The notes beneath the pieces were generated by a model. The model had not been told where the DNA came from. It searched no databases and worked only from the letters and a program-made list of their open reading frames with translations. The position numbers and the translations under genes were made by a program. Below, piece by piece: positions 28,961 to 38,374 of a stretch of 64,000 bases of DNA. The first letter of the stretch is position 1. The number at the start of each line of letters is the position of its first letter. Location: NCBI RefSeq assembly GCF_003935895.2, contig NZ_CP054058.1:2957177-3021176 (forward strand), read 5' to 3'. The stretch comes from Scandinavium goeteborgense. GTDB lineage: Bacteria; Pseudomonadota; Gammaproteobacteria; Enterobacterales; Enterobacteriaceae.

Positions 28961-29965
28961 GTGATCGATTTACGTAGTGATACCGTCACCCGCCCTGGGC
29001 GCGCCATGCTGGAACAGATGATGGCCGCCCCGGTCGGGGATGATGTGTACGGGGATGACCCGACCGTTAACGAACTGCAACGCTACGCAGCGGAGCTCGG
29101 CGGCAAAGAAGCCGCCCTGTTTTTGCCAACCGGCACCCAGGCGAATCTGGTGGCGCTGCTGAGCCACTGCGAACGCGGCGAAGAGTACATCGTCGGTCAG
29201 GGCGCGCATAACTATCTGTACGAAGCGGGCGGCGCCGCGGTATTGGGCAGCATTCAGCCACAGCCGATTGATGCTGCCAGCGACGCGACACTGCCGCTCG
29301 ACAAAGTCGCGGCGAAAATCAAAGCCGATGACATCCACTTCGCCCGCACCAAACTGTTAAGCCTCGAAAATACCCACAATGGCAAAGTGCTGCCACGCGA
29401 ATATCTGAAAGACGCATGGGAATTCACCCGCGAGCGCGGCCTGGGCCTGCACGTTGACGGCGCGCGAATCTTCAACGCCATCGTGGCGTACGGCTGCGAG
29501 CTGAAAGACGTCACGCAATATTGCGACTCCTTCACCATCTGCCTGTCCAAAGGGCTGGGCACGCCGGTGGGCTCGCTGCTGGTCGGCAACGCGGACTACA
29601 TCAAGCGTGCAAACCGCTGGCGTAAAATGACCGGCGGCGGAATGCGTCAGGCGGGCATTCTGGCAGCAGCAGGTCTGTACGCGCTGAAAAATAACGTTCA
29701 GCGTTTGCAGGACGATCACGACAACGCCGCGTGGATGGCTGAGCAGCTGAAAGAGATTGGCGCTGACGTGATGCGTCACGACACCAACATGCTGTTCGTG
29801 CGCGTCGGGGAAGAAAACGCCGCCGCGCTGGGCGAGCATATGCGCGCCAACGGCGTGCTGATCAACGCCTCGCCGATTGTACGACTGGTGATGCATCTGG
29901 ATGTGGATCGCCAGAAGCTGGCTGAAGTTGTCGGCCACTGGAAATCATTTTTACGCTCTAAATAG
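28961..29965 (+). CDS. ltaE: Low-specificity L-threonine aldolase
   Basis: LtaE is a cytoplasmic PLP enzyme that cleaves L-threonine and L-allo-threonine to glycine and acetaldehyde. The 334-residue protein begins at GTG 28961 (AAAGGAAATGCC upstream) and has the family start [12 protein letters not shown], the HVDGAR segment near 164 that contacts PLP, and the PLP lysine Lys197 in [12 protein letters not shown]. It follows poxB by 38 bases and is probably in one unit with ybjT and ybjS. Confidence 0.97.
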   Translation: MIDLRSDTVTRPGRAMLEQMMAAPVGDDVYGDDPTVNELQRYAAELGGKEAALFLPTGTQANLVALLSHCERGEEYIVGQGAHNYLYEAGGAAVLGSIQPQPIDAASDATLPLDKVAAKIKADDIHFARTKLLSLENTHNGKVLPREYLKDAWEFTRERGLGLHVDGARIFNAIVAYGCELKDVTQYCDSFTICLSKGLGTPVGSLLVGNADYIKRANRWRKMTGGGMRQAGILAAAGLYALKNNVQRLQDDHDNAAWMAEQLKEIGADVMRHDTNMLFVRVGEENAAALGEHMRANGVLINASPIVRLVMHLDVDRQKLAEVVGHWKSFLRSK

Positions 29966-29995
29966 GCAGTCTACTGAAACGTTAAGGAGAACAAC

Positions 29996-31429
29996 GTGCC
30001 ACACACTATTCTGGTGCTCGGTGCCAGCGGCTACATCGGCCAGCATCTGGTCACTGAACTGAGCGCGCGCGGGGCAACCGTACGGGCGGCGGCACGTAAC
30101 ACGGATCGTCTGCAAAAACTGGCGCTGCCCGGCGTCAGCTGTCATCACGTGGACCTCAACTGGCCGGAAGGCCTGCCAGCCCTGCTGGCTGGGGTCGACA
30201 CCGTTTATTTCCTGGTGCACGGTATGGGCGAAGGCGGAAACTTCGTCGCCCACGAACGTCAGGTGGCGCTGAACGTGCGCGATGCCCTGCGCCAGCAGCC
30301 GGTCAAACAGATTATCTTTTTGAGTTCGCTACAGGCGCCGGAAAATGAGCAATCCGACCATCTCCGCGCCCGCCAGATTACCGGCGAACTTCTGCGCGAG
30401 GCAGGCATTCCGGTGACGGAACTACGGGCCGGGATTATCGTTGGGGCAGGTTCTGCCGCCTTCGAAGTGATGCGCGATATGGTTTACAACCTGCCGGTGC
30501 TGACGCCGCCGCGCTGGGTGCGATCCCGCACCACGCCGATCGCCCTGGAAAATTTGCTCTATTACCTGGTGGAATTGCTCAATCACCCAACCGATACGCA
30601 CCGCGTGCTGGAAGCCGCCGGGCCTGACGAGTTGAGCTATCAGCAGCAGTTCGAACATTTCATGCGCATCAGCGGTCGCCATCGCCCGTTGATTCCCATT
30701 CCCTTCCCTACCAGCTGGATTTCGGTGTGGTTCCTCAACGTCATCACCTCCGTGCCGCCGACCATCGCCAAAGCGCTGATCCAGGGATTGAAACACGATC
30801 TGCTGGCTGACGATCGTGATCTCCGGGCGCTGATCCCGCAGCCGCTTTCCTCTTTTGACGACGCGGTGAAACGCACCCTGAAAGAAGAAGAGCAGCTGAT
30901 GAACTCCAGCGACTGGGGCTACGACGCCCAGGCATTCGCCCGCTGGCGTCCAGAATATGGGTATTTTCCGAAGCAGGCGGGCTGCACCATCAGCACCTCT
31001 GCCAGCCTTGACGCGTTATGGCAGGTCGCCAACCAGCTCGGCGGCAAAGAGCGCTATTTCTTCGGCAATATTCTGTGGGATATTCGCGCCGCAATAGACC
31101 GCGTGATGGGACATAAACTGGCTAAAGGCCGCCCGGAACGGGAAATGCTGGAAACCGGCGACACGGTCGACAGCTGGAAAGTGATCATCGTTGAACCACA
31201 AAAACAGCTTTCGCTGCTGTTCGGCATGAAAGCGCCAGGCCTCGGCCGCCTCACCTTCAGCATGAAGGATAAAGGCGACCATCGCGAAATCGATGTTCGT
31301 GCCTGGTGGCATCCGCACGGTATGCCAGGCTTGTTCTATTGGCTGCTGATGATCCCCGCGCATCTGTTCATTTTTCGGGGTATGGCAAAGCGCATTGCGA
31401 AGCTTGCCGAAGAAATCACGCACAAATAG
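29996..31429 (+). CDS. ybjT: NAD(P)-binding protein with DUF2867 domain
   Basis: The 477-residue product begins at GTG 29996 after AGGAGAACAAC. It has an atypical SDR Rossmann domain ([15 protein letters not shown] near 4-18) and a C-terminal DUF2867 region from about 330, ending in hydrophobic segments ([16 protein letters not shown]). It is a conserved core protein of Enterobacteriaceae with no assigned reaction. It lies in the ltaE-ybjT-ybjS cluster, as in E. coli. Confidence 0.93.
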   Translation: MPHTILVLGASGYIGQHLVTELSARGATVRAAARNTDRLQKLALPGVSCHHVDLNWPEGLPALLAGVDTVYFLVHGMGEGGNFVAHERQVALNVRDALRQQPVKQIIFLSSLQAPENEQSDHLRARQITGELLREAGIPVTELRAGIIVGAGSAAFEVMRDMVYNLPVLTPPRWVRSRTTPIALENLLYYLVELLNHPTDTHRVLEAAGPDELSYQQQFEHFMRISGRHRPLIPIPFPTSWISVWFLNVITSVPPTIAKALIQGLKHDLLADDRDLRALIPQPLSSFDDAVKRTLKEEEQLMNSSDWGYDAQAFARWRPEYGYFPKQAGCTISTSASLDALWQVANQLGGKERYFFGNILWDIRAAIDRVMGHKLAKGRPEREMLETGDTVDSWKVIIVEPQKQLSLLFGMKAPGLGRLTFSMKDKGDHREIDVRAWWHPHGMPGLFYWLLMIPAHLFIFRGMAKRIAKLAEEITHK

Positions 31430-31525
31430 ACCTCACGGGGCTGTTTCTTCGTAGTTTCCCATTGCAACTCAGCGTAATTCACGGAAAAATGCGCACGAAA
31501 TTCTTTTCAGACACAGTGGATTGAT

Positions 31526-32539
31526 ATGAAGGTACTGGTCACCGGAGCCACCAGCGGTTTAGGCCGTAATGCGGTGGAATATCTGCGCCGTAAAGGCATC
31601 AGCGTCAGAGCAACCGGTCGCAATGAAGCGATGGGTCGCCTGCTGGAGAAGATGGGCGCGGAATTTGTGCATGCCGATCTGACCGAGCTGGTCTCTTCGC
31701 AGGCAAAAGTGATGCTCGCCGGAATCGATACGCTGTGGCACTGCTCCAGTTTCACGTCCCCGTGGGGCACTCAGGAAGCGTTCGATTTAGCCAACGTGCG
31801 CGCCACGCGCCGTCTGGGTGAATGGGCCGTGGCCTGGGGCGTGCGCAACTTTGTTCATATCTCGTCGCCGTCGCTGTACTTCGATTATCACCATCATCGT
31901 GACATCAAAGAAGATTTCCGACCGCAGCGTTTTGCCAATGAATTTGCCCGCAGCAAAGCCGCTGGCGAAGAGGTCATTCACCTGCTGGCACAGGCAAACC
32001 CGAACACCCGTTTCACGGTACTGCGCCCGCAGAGCCTGTTTGGCCCACACGATAAAGTGTTTATTCCACGCCTGGCGCAGATGATGCACCACTACGGCAG
32101 CGTGCTGCTGCCGCGTGGCGGCAATGCGCAGGTAGACATGACCTATTACGAAAACGCGGTACATGCGATGTGGCTGGCAAGCCAGCCGCTGTGTGATTCG
32201 CTGCCTTCCGGTCGCGTTTACAACATCACCAACGGCGAGCCGCGCAGCCTGAAAAGCATCGTGCAGAAGCTTATCGACGAGCTGGATATTCAGTGTCGCA
32301 TCCGCTCTGTACCGTATCCGATGCTGGATATGGTCGCCCGCAGCATGGAAAAGTTCGGCAACAAGGCGGCGAAAGAGCCGTCGTTCACCCACTATGGTGT
32401 GTCGAAGCTGAACTTTGACTTCACGCTGGACATCAGCCGCGCGGAAAAAGAGCTCGGCTATCAGCCCATCATAACGCTGGATCAGGGCATTGTGGAAACC
32501 GCCCACTGGCTGAAAGATCACGGCAAACTGCCGCGTTAA
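31526..32539 (+). CDS. ybjS: NAD-dependent epimerase/dehydratase family protein
   Basis: The 337-residue product is an extended short-chain dehydrogenase with the N-terminal NAD motif [16 protein letters not shown] (about 5-20). The sequence [19 protein letters not shown]...[12 protein letters not shown] gives a Ser and a YxxxK-like area of the 3-beta-HSD/epimerase type. Substrate unknown. ATG 31526 follows a short intergenic gap after ybjT. It converges on amiD with a three-base gap between the stop codons. Confidence 0.92.
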   Translation: MKVLVTGATSGLGRNAVEYLRRKGISVRATGRNEAMGRLLEKMGAEFVHADLTELVSSQAKVMLAGIDTLWHCSSFTSPWGTQEAFDLANVRATRRLGEWAVAWGVRNFVHISSPSLYFDYHHHRDIKEDFRPQRFANEFARSKAAGEEVIHLLAQANPNTRFTVLRPQSLFGPHDKVFIPRLAQMMHHYGSVLLPRGGNAQVDMTYYENAVHAMWLASQPLCDSLPSGRVYNITNGEPRSLKSIVQKLIDELDIQCRIRSVPYPMLDMVARSMEKFGNKAAKEPSFTHYGVSKLNFDFTLDISRAEKELGYQPIITLDQGIVETAHWLKDHGKLPR

Positions 32540-32542
32540 CCG

Positions 32543-33385
32543 TCAGCCCTGACCGTATTTTTCCAGTAACGCTTCGGCAATGGCCTGAGTTTGCGCATCC
32601 GCCACGCCGTCCCAACGCTCGGGGCGGAAGTGCATCTGGAACGCCATAATCACCCGTTTCTTCTGCGTGTAGGTCATCCCCGGCGTCACTTCATAGCCAT
32701 AACGCCCCAGCAAATCCAGCACTGACGCGGAATTCACCGGTTCCTGCGGCTGACGTCCATTGAGATAAAATGCCACCCGGTTCTCATCAGGCCAGGCACC
32801 TATCCCCTCCTTCGCCAGTTGCAGCCACGGGAACATTGGCCCTGGGTCGTCTTTGCGCTGCGGCGCAACGTCTGCATGTGCCACCACGTTTTGCGGTTCA
32901 ATGTGATAGCGGGCAATGATGTCTTTTGCCAGCGGGATCAGCGCGTTGATTTGCGAAGGGGCAAACGGCGTAAAGCTTTTTACGCCCGCCGTTTTCTCCC
33001 AGCCTGGGTTTTCCAGTTCGATGCCAATCGATGTGTCATTGATACGCGTAGCGCCGCGCCAGAAGCTTATTCCCGCATGCCAGGCCAAATCCTGTTCCGG
33101 AACCAGCTGCCAGATAAGCGGTTTACCCTTTCTTTCGGGCGGCGTGTTCGGAATCAGATAGTGCACGCTGACATCCTTAGCCGTCAGCGTTGCCAGAGAA
33201 TTTTCAAAATCACCGGCGGTATAATGGAGAACCAGCACTTTAATGCGCGGATACGCATTGGGCGCCGGATGACTGGCGTCCAGCATATAGCCCGGCTTGC
33301 TGATGAGATTCTGCTGACTGGCGTCCTTATCACTGCCGCAGCCCGCCAACAGCAGCGCCAGCACTATCGGTATAAAACGTTTCAT
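32543..33385 (-). CDS. amiD: N-acetylmuramoyl-L-alanine amidase AmiD (lipoprotein)
   Basis: AmiD is an outer-membrane lipoprotein that cleaves the amide between N-acetylmuramic (or anhydro-muramic) acid and L-Ala in peptidoglycan fragments. The 280-residue precursor has a lipobox LLAGC with Cys16. The Amidase_2 domain has zinc-ligand histidines in VLVLHYTAG (about 50-58) and [16 protein letters not shown], and a C-terminal PG_binding_1-like region ([11 protein letters not shown]). ATG overlaps the ybjQ stop by four bases. Confidence 0.96.
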   Translation of the reverse strand: MKRFIPIVLALLLAGCGSDKDASQQNLISKPGYMLDASHPAPNAYPRIKVLVLHYTAGDFENSLATLTAKDVSVHYLIPNTPPERKGKPLIWQLVPEQDLAWHAGISFWRGATRINDTSIGIELENPGWEKTAGVKSFTPFAPSQINALIPLAKDIIARYHIEPQNVVAHADVAPQRKDDPGPMFPWLQLAKEGIGAWPDENRVAFYLNGRQPQEPVNSASVLDLLGRYGYEVTPGMTYTQKKRVIMAFQMHFRPERWDGVADAQTQAIAEALLEKYGQG

Positions 33386-33705
33386 CGGCGTACTTTTACG
33401 GCGGTGCCACTGACGCTGACCATCAACATGCTGCTGTCTTTGCCGACGGTTTCATAGTCGATATCAATACCGACAACGGCATCGGCGCCCAGCGCCTTGG
33501 CCTGCTCACCCAGCTCCTGAAACGCTATTTCACGCGCTTTGCGGAGTTCTTTTTCGTACGCGCCGGAGCGCCCGCCGACGATATCGCGGATACCGGCAAA
33601 AAAATCACGAAAAATGTTCGCGCCGAGAATCGCTTCCCCGGTCACCACGCCGCAGTATTCGACGATGGTTTGTCCTTCCAGTGTTGGGGTCGTTGAGAAT
33701 TGCAT
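33382..33705 (-). CDS. ybjQ: UPF0145 family protein YbjQ
   Basis: The 107-residue product belongs to the YbjQ/UPF0145 family of small pentameric proteins. The family pattern [29 protein letters not shown]...[13 protein letters not shown] is complete. Function is unknown. It is coupled to amiD by a four-base overlap and is divergent from ybjP. Confidence 0.93.
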   Translation of the reverse strand: MQFSTTPTLEGQTIVEYCGVVTGEAILGANIFRDFFAGIRDIVGGRSGAYEKELRKAREIAFQELGEQAKALGADAVVGIDIDYETVGKDSSMLMVSVSGTAVKVRR

Positions 33706-33815
33706 TCGTCCTCCTTCTTCAATGCCTTAGCTCAGTTAATCAAACACATTATCGTACCGATACGCTATGCTTGAAAACATCTAAATACCGTAGTCAGTCT
33801 ATAAGGAAATCACTC

Positions 33816-34328
33816 ATGCGCTACTCAGCCGCTGCTCTTCTTGTCCCTTGCGCCCTTTTGCTGAGCGCCTGCACCACCGTCACCCCTGCGTTCAAGGATA
33901 TCGGTACCCGTTCAGGTCCTTGCGTAGAAGGTGGCCCGGACACCGTTGCACAGAAGTTTTACGACTATCACATTCAGCACCGCACCACCGATTTAGCCGC
34001 ACTGCGTCCCTACCTGAGCGACGATCTGGCAAAAGTGCTTAACGATGCGAATAACGATCCGGATAAACGCGCCCTGATGCAGGAAGACTTGTTCTCCAGC
34101 CGCACCACGCCAGCAGACAGCGCTGACGTAGCGAGCGCATCAACCATCCCGAACACCGACGCCCGCAACATTCCGCTGCGCGTTGAATTGAAACAAGGTT
34201 CTCAGAGCTGGCAGGATGAAGTGCTGATGATCCGCGAAGGTCAATGCTGGGCTGTAGATGACGTACGTTACCTCGGCGGCACCGTTCACGCCCCAGCTGG
34301 CACCCTGCGCCAGACGCTCATTAAGTAA
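33816..34328 (+). CDS. ybjP: Lipoprotein YbjP (DUF3828)
   Basis: The 170-residue precursor starts at ATG 33816 with a signal peptide MRYSAAALLVPCALLLSAC and lipobox LLSAC (lipid Cys19). The mature protein is small, soluble and of unknown role; E. coli YbjP has the same length and pattern (TRSGPCVEGGPDxVAQxFYDY). ATAAGGAAATCACTC precedes the ATG. The longer open frame from 33681 overlaps ybjQ and is not supported. Confidence 0.93.
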   Translation: MRYSAAALLVPCALLLSACTTVTPAFKDIGTRSGPCVEGGPDTVAQKFYDYHIQHRTTDLAALRPYLSDDLAKVLNDANNDPDKRALMQEDLFSSRTTPADSADVASASTIPNTDARNIPLRVELKQGSQSWQDEVLMIREGQCWAVDDVRYLGGTVHAPAGTLRQTLIK

Positions 34329-34353
34329 AATTCCCGCTTAATTACTCAGGTTA

Positions 34354-34386
34354 AATGTCTGGCATTCTGTGATGGATGCCGACATT
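34354..34386 (+). terminator. Hairpin after ybjP
   Basis: A long imperfect stem (AATGTC-GGCAT / ATGCC-GACATT with one bulge) is followed by TATTT, 25 bases after the ybjP stop. Confidence 0.6.
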
Positions 34387-34469
34387 TATTTCCTTGCCCC
34401 TGCGCCCTCGCTATTTTGTGCTAACTTTAAGTGTAAACGTGGTTTATATTTAAGTTTTCACGCAGAAAT

Positions 34470-34487
34470 ATTGCATAACTATTCTGT
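34470..34487 (+). promoter_or_regulatory. ARG-box-like site before artP
   Basis: ATTGCATAACTATTCTGT resembles the ArgR ARG box (TNTGAAT-W4-ATTCANA half sites) moderately and lies in the artP promoter region, about 50 bases before the start codon. Confidence 0.45.
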
Positions 34488-34536
34488 GAACGTTACTATT
34501 TGCGGCCTCAATAGCTATTGGTGTTAGATTTCCCGG

Positions 34537-35265
34537 ATGAGTATAAAACTAGAAGGCATTAACTGCTTTTACGGCGCACATCAGGCGCTGTTCGACATAA
34601 CCCTGGATTGCCCGCAGGGTGAAACGCTGGTGCTGCTTGGCCCTAGCGGCGCGGGAAAAAGTTCGCTGTTGCGCGTGCTTAACCTGCTGGAGATGCCGCG
34701 TTCCGGCCAACTATCCATTGCGGGGAATCAATTCAATTTCAGCAAAGCCCCTTCCGATAAAGCGATACGCGACCTGCGTCAAAACGTCGGGATGGTCTTC
34801 CAGCAGTACAATCTGTGGCCGCACTTAACCGTGCAGCAAAACCTGATTGAAGCCCCCTGCCGCGTGCTCGGTTTATCGAAAGAGCAGGCGCTGGCGCGTG
34901 CCGAAAAATTACTGGAACGTCTACGTCTGAAACCCTACAGCGACCGCTATCCTTTACACCTTTCCGGTGGTCAGCAGCAGCGCGTGGCCATTGCCCGTGC
35001 GCTGATGATGGAACCGCAGGTTCTGCTGTTTGATGAGCCAACCGCCGCACTGGACCCGGAAATCACCGCCCAGATTGTGAGCATCATTCGTGAGCTGGCT
35101 CAGACCCAAATTACGCAAGTGATCGTCACTCATGAAGTCGAAGTGGCACGTAAAACCGCCAGTCGTGTGGTGTATATGGAAAACGGTCACATCGTAGAGC
35201 AAGGGGATGCGAGCTGCTTTGCCGAGCCGCAGACCGAAGCGTTTAAAAACTATCTTTCACACTGA
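34537..35265 (+). CDS. artP: Arginine ABC transporter ATP-binding protein ArtP
   Basis: ArtP drives arginine import with ArtQ, ArtM and the binding proteins ArtI/ArtJ. The 242-residue ATPase has Walker A GPSGAGKS (35-42), Q-loop FQQYN near 88, signature LSGGQ (142-146), Walker [13 protein letters not shown] near 163 and the switch His in IVTHE. It is the first gene of artPIQM, and its stop lies 21 bases before the artI ATG. Confidence 0.97.
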   Translation: MSIKLEGINCFYGAHQALFDITLDCPQGETLVLLGPSGAGKSSLLRVLNLLEMPRSGQLSIAGNQFNFSKAPSDKAIRDLRQNVGMVFQQYNLWPHLTVQQNLIEAPCRVLGLSKEQALARAEKLLERLRLKPYSDRYPLHLSGGQQQRVAIARALMMEPQVLLFDEPTAALDPEITAQIVSIIRELAQTQITQVIVTHEVEVARKTASRVVYMENGHIVEQGDASCFAEPQTEAFKNYLSH

Positions 35266-35285
35266 TGTTTTTGGGAACAATGACA

Positions 35286-36017
35286 ATGAAAAAAATCGTG
35301 ATTGCCGCGCTGCTTGCCAGCGTCAGCCTTTCTGCTGGTGCAGCCCAGACTATTCGTTTTGCAATGGAAGCGTCTTATCCTCCGTTTGAATCCATGGATG
35401 CCAACAACAAGATTGTCGGCTTCGACGTGGATCTGGCGAACGCGCTGTGCAAACAGATCGACGCCACCTGTACCTTCACCAACCAGGCGTTCGACAGCCT
35501 GATCCCAAGCCTGAAATTCCGTCGTTTCGACGCAGTGATTTCCGGTATGGACATCACGCCTGAGCGTGAAAAACAGGTCCTGTTCACTCAGCCGTACTAC
35601 GAGAACTCCGCGCTGTTCGTCGGCCAGAAAGGTAAAGTGGCGGACATCGCCGCGCTGAAAGGTAAAAAAGTGGGCATGCAGAACGGCTCCACGCATCAGA
35701 AATTCATTACCGATAAGCACCCGGAAATCACCACCGTGCCTTACGACAGCTACATGAATGCCAAGCTGGATCTGCAGAACGGTCGTATTGACGCGGTGTT
35801 CGGCGATACCGCCGTGGTGACCGAATGGCTGAAAGCCGATCCGAAACTGGCGGCAATTGGCGATAAAGTGACAGATAAAGACTACTTTGGTACCGGCCTC
35901 GGCATCGCCGTGCGTCAGGGCAACAGCGATCTGCAGCAGAAGCTGAACGACGCGCTGACCAAAGTGAAGCAGGATGGGACGTACAAAACCATCTACAGCA
36001 AATGGTTCCAGAAGTAA
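35286..36017 (+). CDS. artI: Periplasmic arginine-binding protein ArtI
   Basis: ArtI is a periplasmic solute-binding protein (family 3) for arginine. The 243-residue precursor starts at ATG 35286, which gives the signal peptide MKKIVIAALLASVSLSAGAA. The motif SYPPFESMD and the segment GFDVDLANALCKQI that contact the amino-acid ligand are present, as are the family cysteines. An upstream in-frame ATG gives an unsuited leader. It is about 75% alike to ArtJ at 37582-38313, a paralogue in the same cluster. Confidence 0.95.
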   Translation: MKKIVIAALLASVSLSAGAAQTIRFAMEASYPPFESMDANNKIVGFDVDLANALCKQIDATCTFTNQAFDSLIPSLKFRRFDAVISGMDITPEREKQVLFTQPYYENSALFVGQKGKVADIAALKGKKVGMQNGSTHQKFITDKHPEITTVPYDSYMNAKLDLQNGRIDAVFGDTAVVTEWLKADPKLAAIGDKVTDKDYFGTGLGIAVRQGNSDLQQKLNDALTKVKQDGTYKTIYSKWFQK

Positions 36018-36023
36018 TTCTTG

Positions 36024-36740
36024 ATGAACGAAATGTTTCCATTAGCAAGTGCCGCCGGGATGACCCTCGGCCTTGCCGTTTGTGCTCTGGCGATTGGCCT
36101 GGTGCTGGCGATGATCTTTGCGGTGTGGGAGTCAGCTAAATGGCGTCCCGTCGCGTGGGTTGGCACCGGTCTGGTCACCATTCTGCGTGGATTACCGGAA
36201 ATTCTGGTGGTCCTGTTCATCTATTTCGGCTCTTCACAGCTGCTGCTGATGCTGTCCGACGGCTTTACGCTAAACCTCGGTTTTGTGCAGATCCCGGTGC
36301 AGGTGCAGATTGAAAACTTCGACGTCAGCCCGTTCCTGTGCGGCGTGATTGCGCTGTCCCTGCTCTATTCCGCTTACGCGTCGCAGACTCTGCGCGGTGC
36401 GCTGAAAGCGGTGCCGGTCGGCCAGTGGGAATCCGGCCAGGCGCTGGGGCTGTCCAAAGCCGCCATCTTCTTCCGCCTGGTGATGCCGCAAATGTGGCGT
36501 CATGCGCTGCCGGGGCTGGGTAATCAGTGGCTGGTACTGCTGAAAGATACCGCGCTGGTGTCGCTTATCAGCGTGAATGATTTGATGCTGCAAACCAAAA
36601 GCATCGCCACCCGGACTCAGGAACCGTTTACCTGGTACATCGTGGCGGCGGCGATTTATCTCGTCATCACTCTGCTCAGTCAGTACATCCTCAAACGCAT
36701 TGACCTGCGCGCGACTCGCTTTGAACGGAGACCAGGCTGA
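36024..36740 (+). CDS. artQ: Arginine ABC transporter permease ArtQ
   Basis: ArtQ is one of the two inner-membrane permeases. The 238-residue product has about five hydrophobic segments and the HisMQ-family EAA loop ([32 protein letters not shown]), which docks on ArtP. ATG 36024 gives the E. coli start [14 protein letters not shown]. The stop TGA shares its last base with the artM ATG. Confidence 0.96.
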   Translation: MNEMFPLASAAGMTLGLAVCALAIGLVLAMIFAVWESAKWRPVAWVGTGLVTILRGLPEILVVLFIYFGSSQLLLMLSDGFTLNLGFVQIPVQVQIENFDVSPFLCGVIALSLLYSAYASQTLRGALKAVPVGQWESGQALGLSKAAIFFRLVMPQMWRHALPGLGNQWLVLLKDTALVSLISVNDLMLQTKSIATRTQEPFTWYIVAAAIYLVITLLSQYILKRIDLRATRFERRPG

Positions 36741-37408
36741 TGCTTGAATATTTACCCGAACTGCTGAAAGGGCTGAATACCAGCCTGACGCTGACCGTGG
36801 CCTCGATTGTGCTGGCGCTGATCCTGTCGTTGATTTTTACCATCATTCTGACGCTGAAAACGCCGGTGCTGGTGTGGATCGTTCGCGCCTACATCACGCT
36901 GTTTACGGGCACGCCGTTGCTGGTGCAAATCTTCCTGATTTACTACGGTCCGGGCCAGTTCCCGCAGCTGCAGAACTATCCTGCGCTGTGGCATTTGCTC
37001 TCCGAACCATGGCTGTGCGCCATGATCGCCTTGTCGCTTAACAGCGCCGCGTATACCACTCAGCTGTTCTTTGGTGCGATCCGTGCCATTCCGGAAGGCC
37101 AGTGGCAATCCTGTGGCGCACTGGGGATGAGCAAGAAAGACACGCTGGCCATTTTGCTGCCGTATGCCTTTAAGCGCGCCCTCTCTTCTTACTCCAACGA
37201 AGTGGTGCTGGTGTTCAAGAGTACGTCTCTGGCCTACACCATCACGCTGATGGAAGTGATGGGCCACGGGCAGTTGCTATACGGACGCACCTACGACGTG
37301 ATGGTATTTGGTGCCGCCGGTCTGGTGTATCTGGTGGTCAACGGTTTACTGACGTTGATTATGCGTCTCGTTGAGCGCAAAGCGCTGGCGTTTGAACGCC
37401 GCAATTAA
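36740..37408 (+). CDS. artM: Arginine ABC transporter permease ArtM
   Basis: ArtM is the second permease. The 222-residue product has the EAA loop (GAIRAIPEGQWQSCGALGMSKKDTLAILLPY) and about five membrane segments. It overlaps artQ by one base (TGATG) and ends the artPIQM operon with a strong terminator. Confidence 0.96.
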   Translation: MLEYLPELLKGLNTSLTLTVASIVLALILSLIFTIILTLKTPVLVWIVRAYITLFTGTPLLVQIFLIYYGPGQFPQLQNYPALWHLLSEPWLCAMIALSLNSAAYTTQLFFGAIRAIPEGQWQSCGALGMSKKDTLAILLPYAFKRALSSYSNEVVLVFKSTSLAYTITLMEVMGHGQLLYGRTYDVMVFGAAGLVYLVVNGLLTLIMRLVERKALAFERRN

Positions 37409-37429
37409 ACTGCATAAAATATCGACAAC

Positions 37430-37464
37430 AAAGCGGACCCTCACCAGAGCGTCCGCTTTTTTTT
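37430..37464 (+). terminator. artPIQM terminator
   Basis: The stem AAAGCGGAC / GTCCGCTTT with a 12-base loop is followed by eight T residues, 21 bases after artM. Confidence 0.88.
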
Positions 37465-37475
37465 ATTTCACAACG

Positions 37476-37511
37476 AAATAGTTAATCATTTTTATTGCAT
37501 ACAAATTCACA
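37476..37511 (+). promoter_or_regulatory. Tandem ARG boxes before artJ
   Basis: Two ARG-box-like 18-mers lie next to each other: AATAGTTAATCATTTTTA and a better one around TTGCATACAAATTCAC. Paired boxes are the normal target of hexameric ArgR, and artJ is strongly ArgR-repressed in E. coli. Confidence 0.65.
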
Positions 37512-37581
37512 AAATGGCAAGGTAAGTCCTATGCCACAGAGACGGCACAACATCATAAGATTGACCGACGGGAGCTTTACC

Positions 37582-38313
37582 ATGAAGAAACTTATTCTGG
37601 CAGCGCTGCTTGCCACTTTCGCCACAGGCGCGGCTGCGGCAGAGAAAATCAGCTTTGGCGTATCCGCCACCTATCCACCGTTTGAATCCCTCGATGCCAA
37701 TAACCAGATTGCCGGTTTTGATATCGATCTGGCCAAAGCCTTATGCAAACAAATGCAGGCAGAGTGTACCTTCACCAACCACGCGTTTGACAGCTTGATC
37801 CCGTCGCTGAAATTCAAAAAATATGACGCTGTGATCTCCGGAATGGACATCACACCAGAGCGCAGCAAACAAGTGGCATTCACCGCCCCGTACTACGCCA
37901 ACTCGGCGCTGGTGATTGCGAAAAAGGGCGAGTTCACCTCTTTTGAGCAGCTGAAAGGCAAACGTATCGGTATGGAAAACGGCACCACGCATCAGAAATA
38001 CTTGCAGGATAAGCACCCGGAAGTGAAAACCGTGGCCTATGACAGCTACCAGAATGCGATCATCGACCTGAAAAATGGCCGTATCGACGGCGTGTTTGGC
38101 GACACAGCAGTGGTCAACGAATGGCTGAAAACCAACCCGCAGCTGGGTGTCGCCACGCCAAAAGTGACCGATCCGCAGTACTTCGGCACCGGCCTGGGAA
38201 TTGCCGTGCGTCCGGATAACAAGGCGCTGCTGGAAAAACTGAACGGCGCGCTAAAAGCCATTAAAGCCGACGGGACGTACCTGAAAATCAGCACCCAGTG
38301 GTTCCCGCAGTAA
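37582..38313 (+). CDS. artJ: Periplasmic arginine-binding protein ArtJ
   Basis: ArtJ is a high-affinity L-arginine binding protein. The 243-residue precursor begins at ATG 37582 after GACGGGAGC and has a signal peptide (MKKLILAALLATFATGAAAA). ATYPPFESLD and FDIDLAKALCKQMQ are the ligand-pocket segments of family 3 binding proteins. It is transcribed alone from an ArgR-controlled promoter. The longer open frame from 37495 includes the operator and is not coding. Confidence 0.96.
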   Translation: MKKLILAALLATFATGAAAAEKISFGVSATYPPFESLDANNQIAGFDIDLAKALCKQMQAECTFTNHAFDSLIPSLKFKKYDAVISGMDITPERSKQVAFTAPYYANSALVIAKKGEFTSFEQLKGKRIGMENGTTHQKYLQDKHPEVKTVAYDSYQNAIIDLKNGRIDGVFGDTAVVNEWLKTNPQLGVATPKVTDPQYFGTGLGIAVRPDNKALLEKLNGALKAIKADGTYLKISTQWFPQ

Positions 38314-38332
38314 GCCATTGATGCATTGAAAT

Positions 38333-38366
38333 TAAAAAAGCCGGGCAATCGCCCGGCTTTTTAATG
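38333..38366. terminator. Bidirectional terminator, artJ / sensor kinase
   Basis: The stem AAAAAGCCGGGC / GCCCGGCTTTTT with a four-base loop lies between the convergent artJ and histidine kinase genes. Confidence 0.9.
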
Positions 38367-38374
38367 CTCATCGT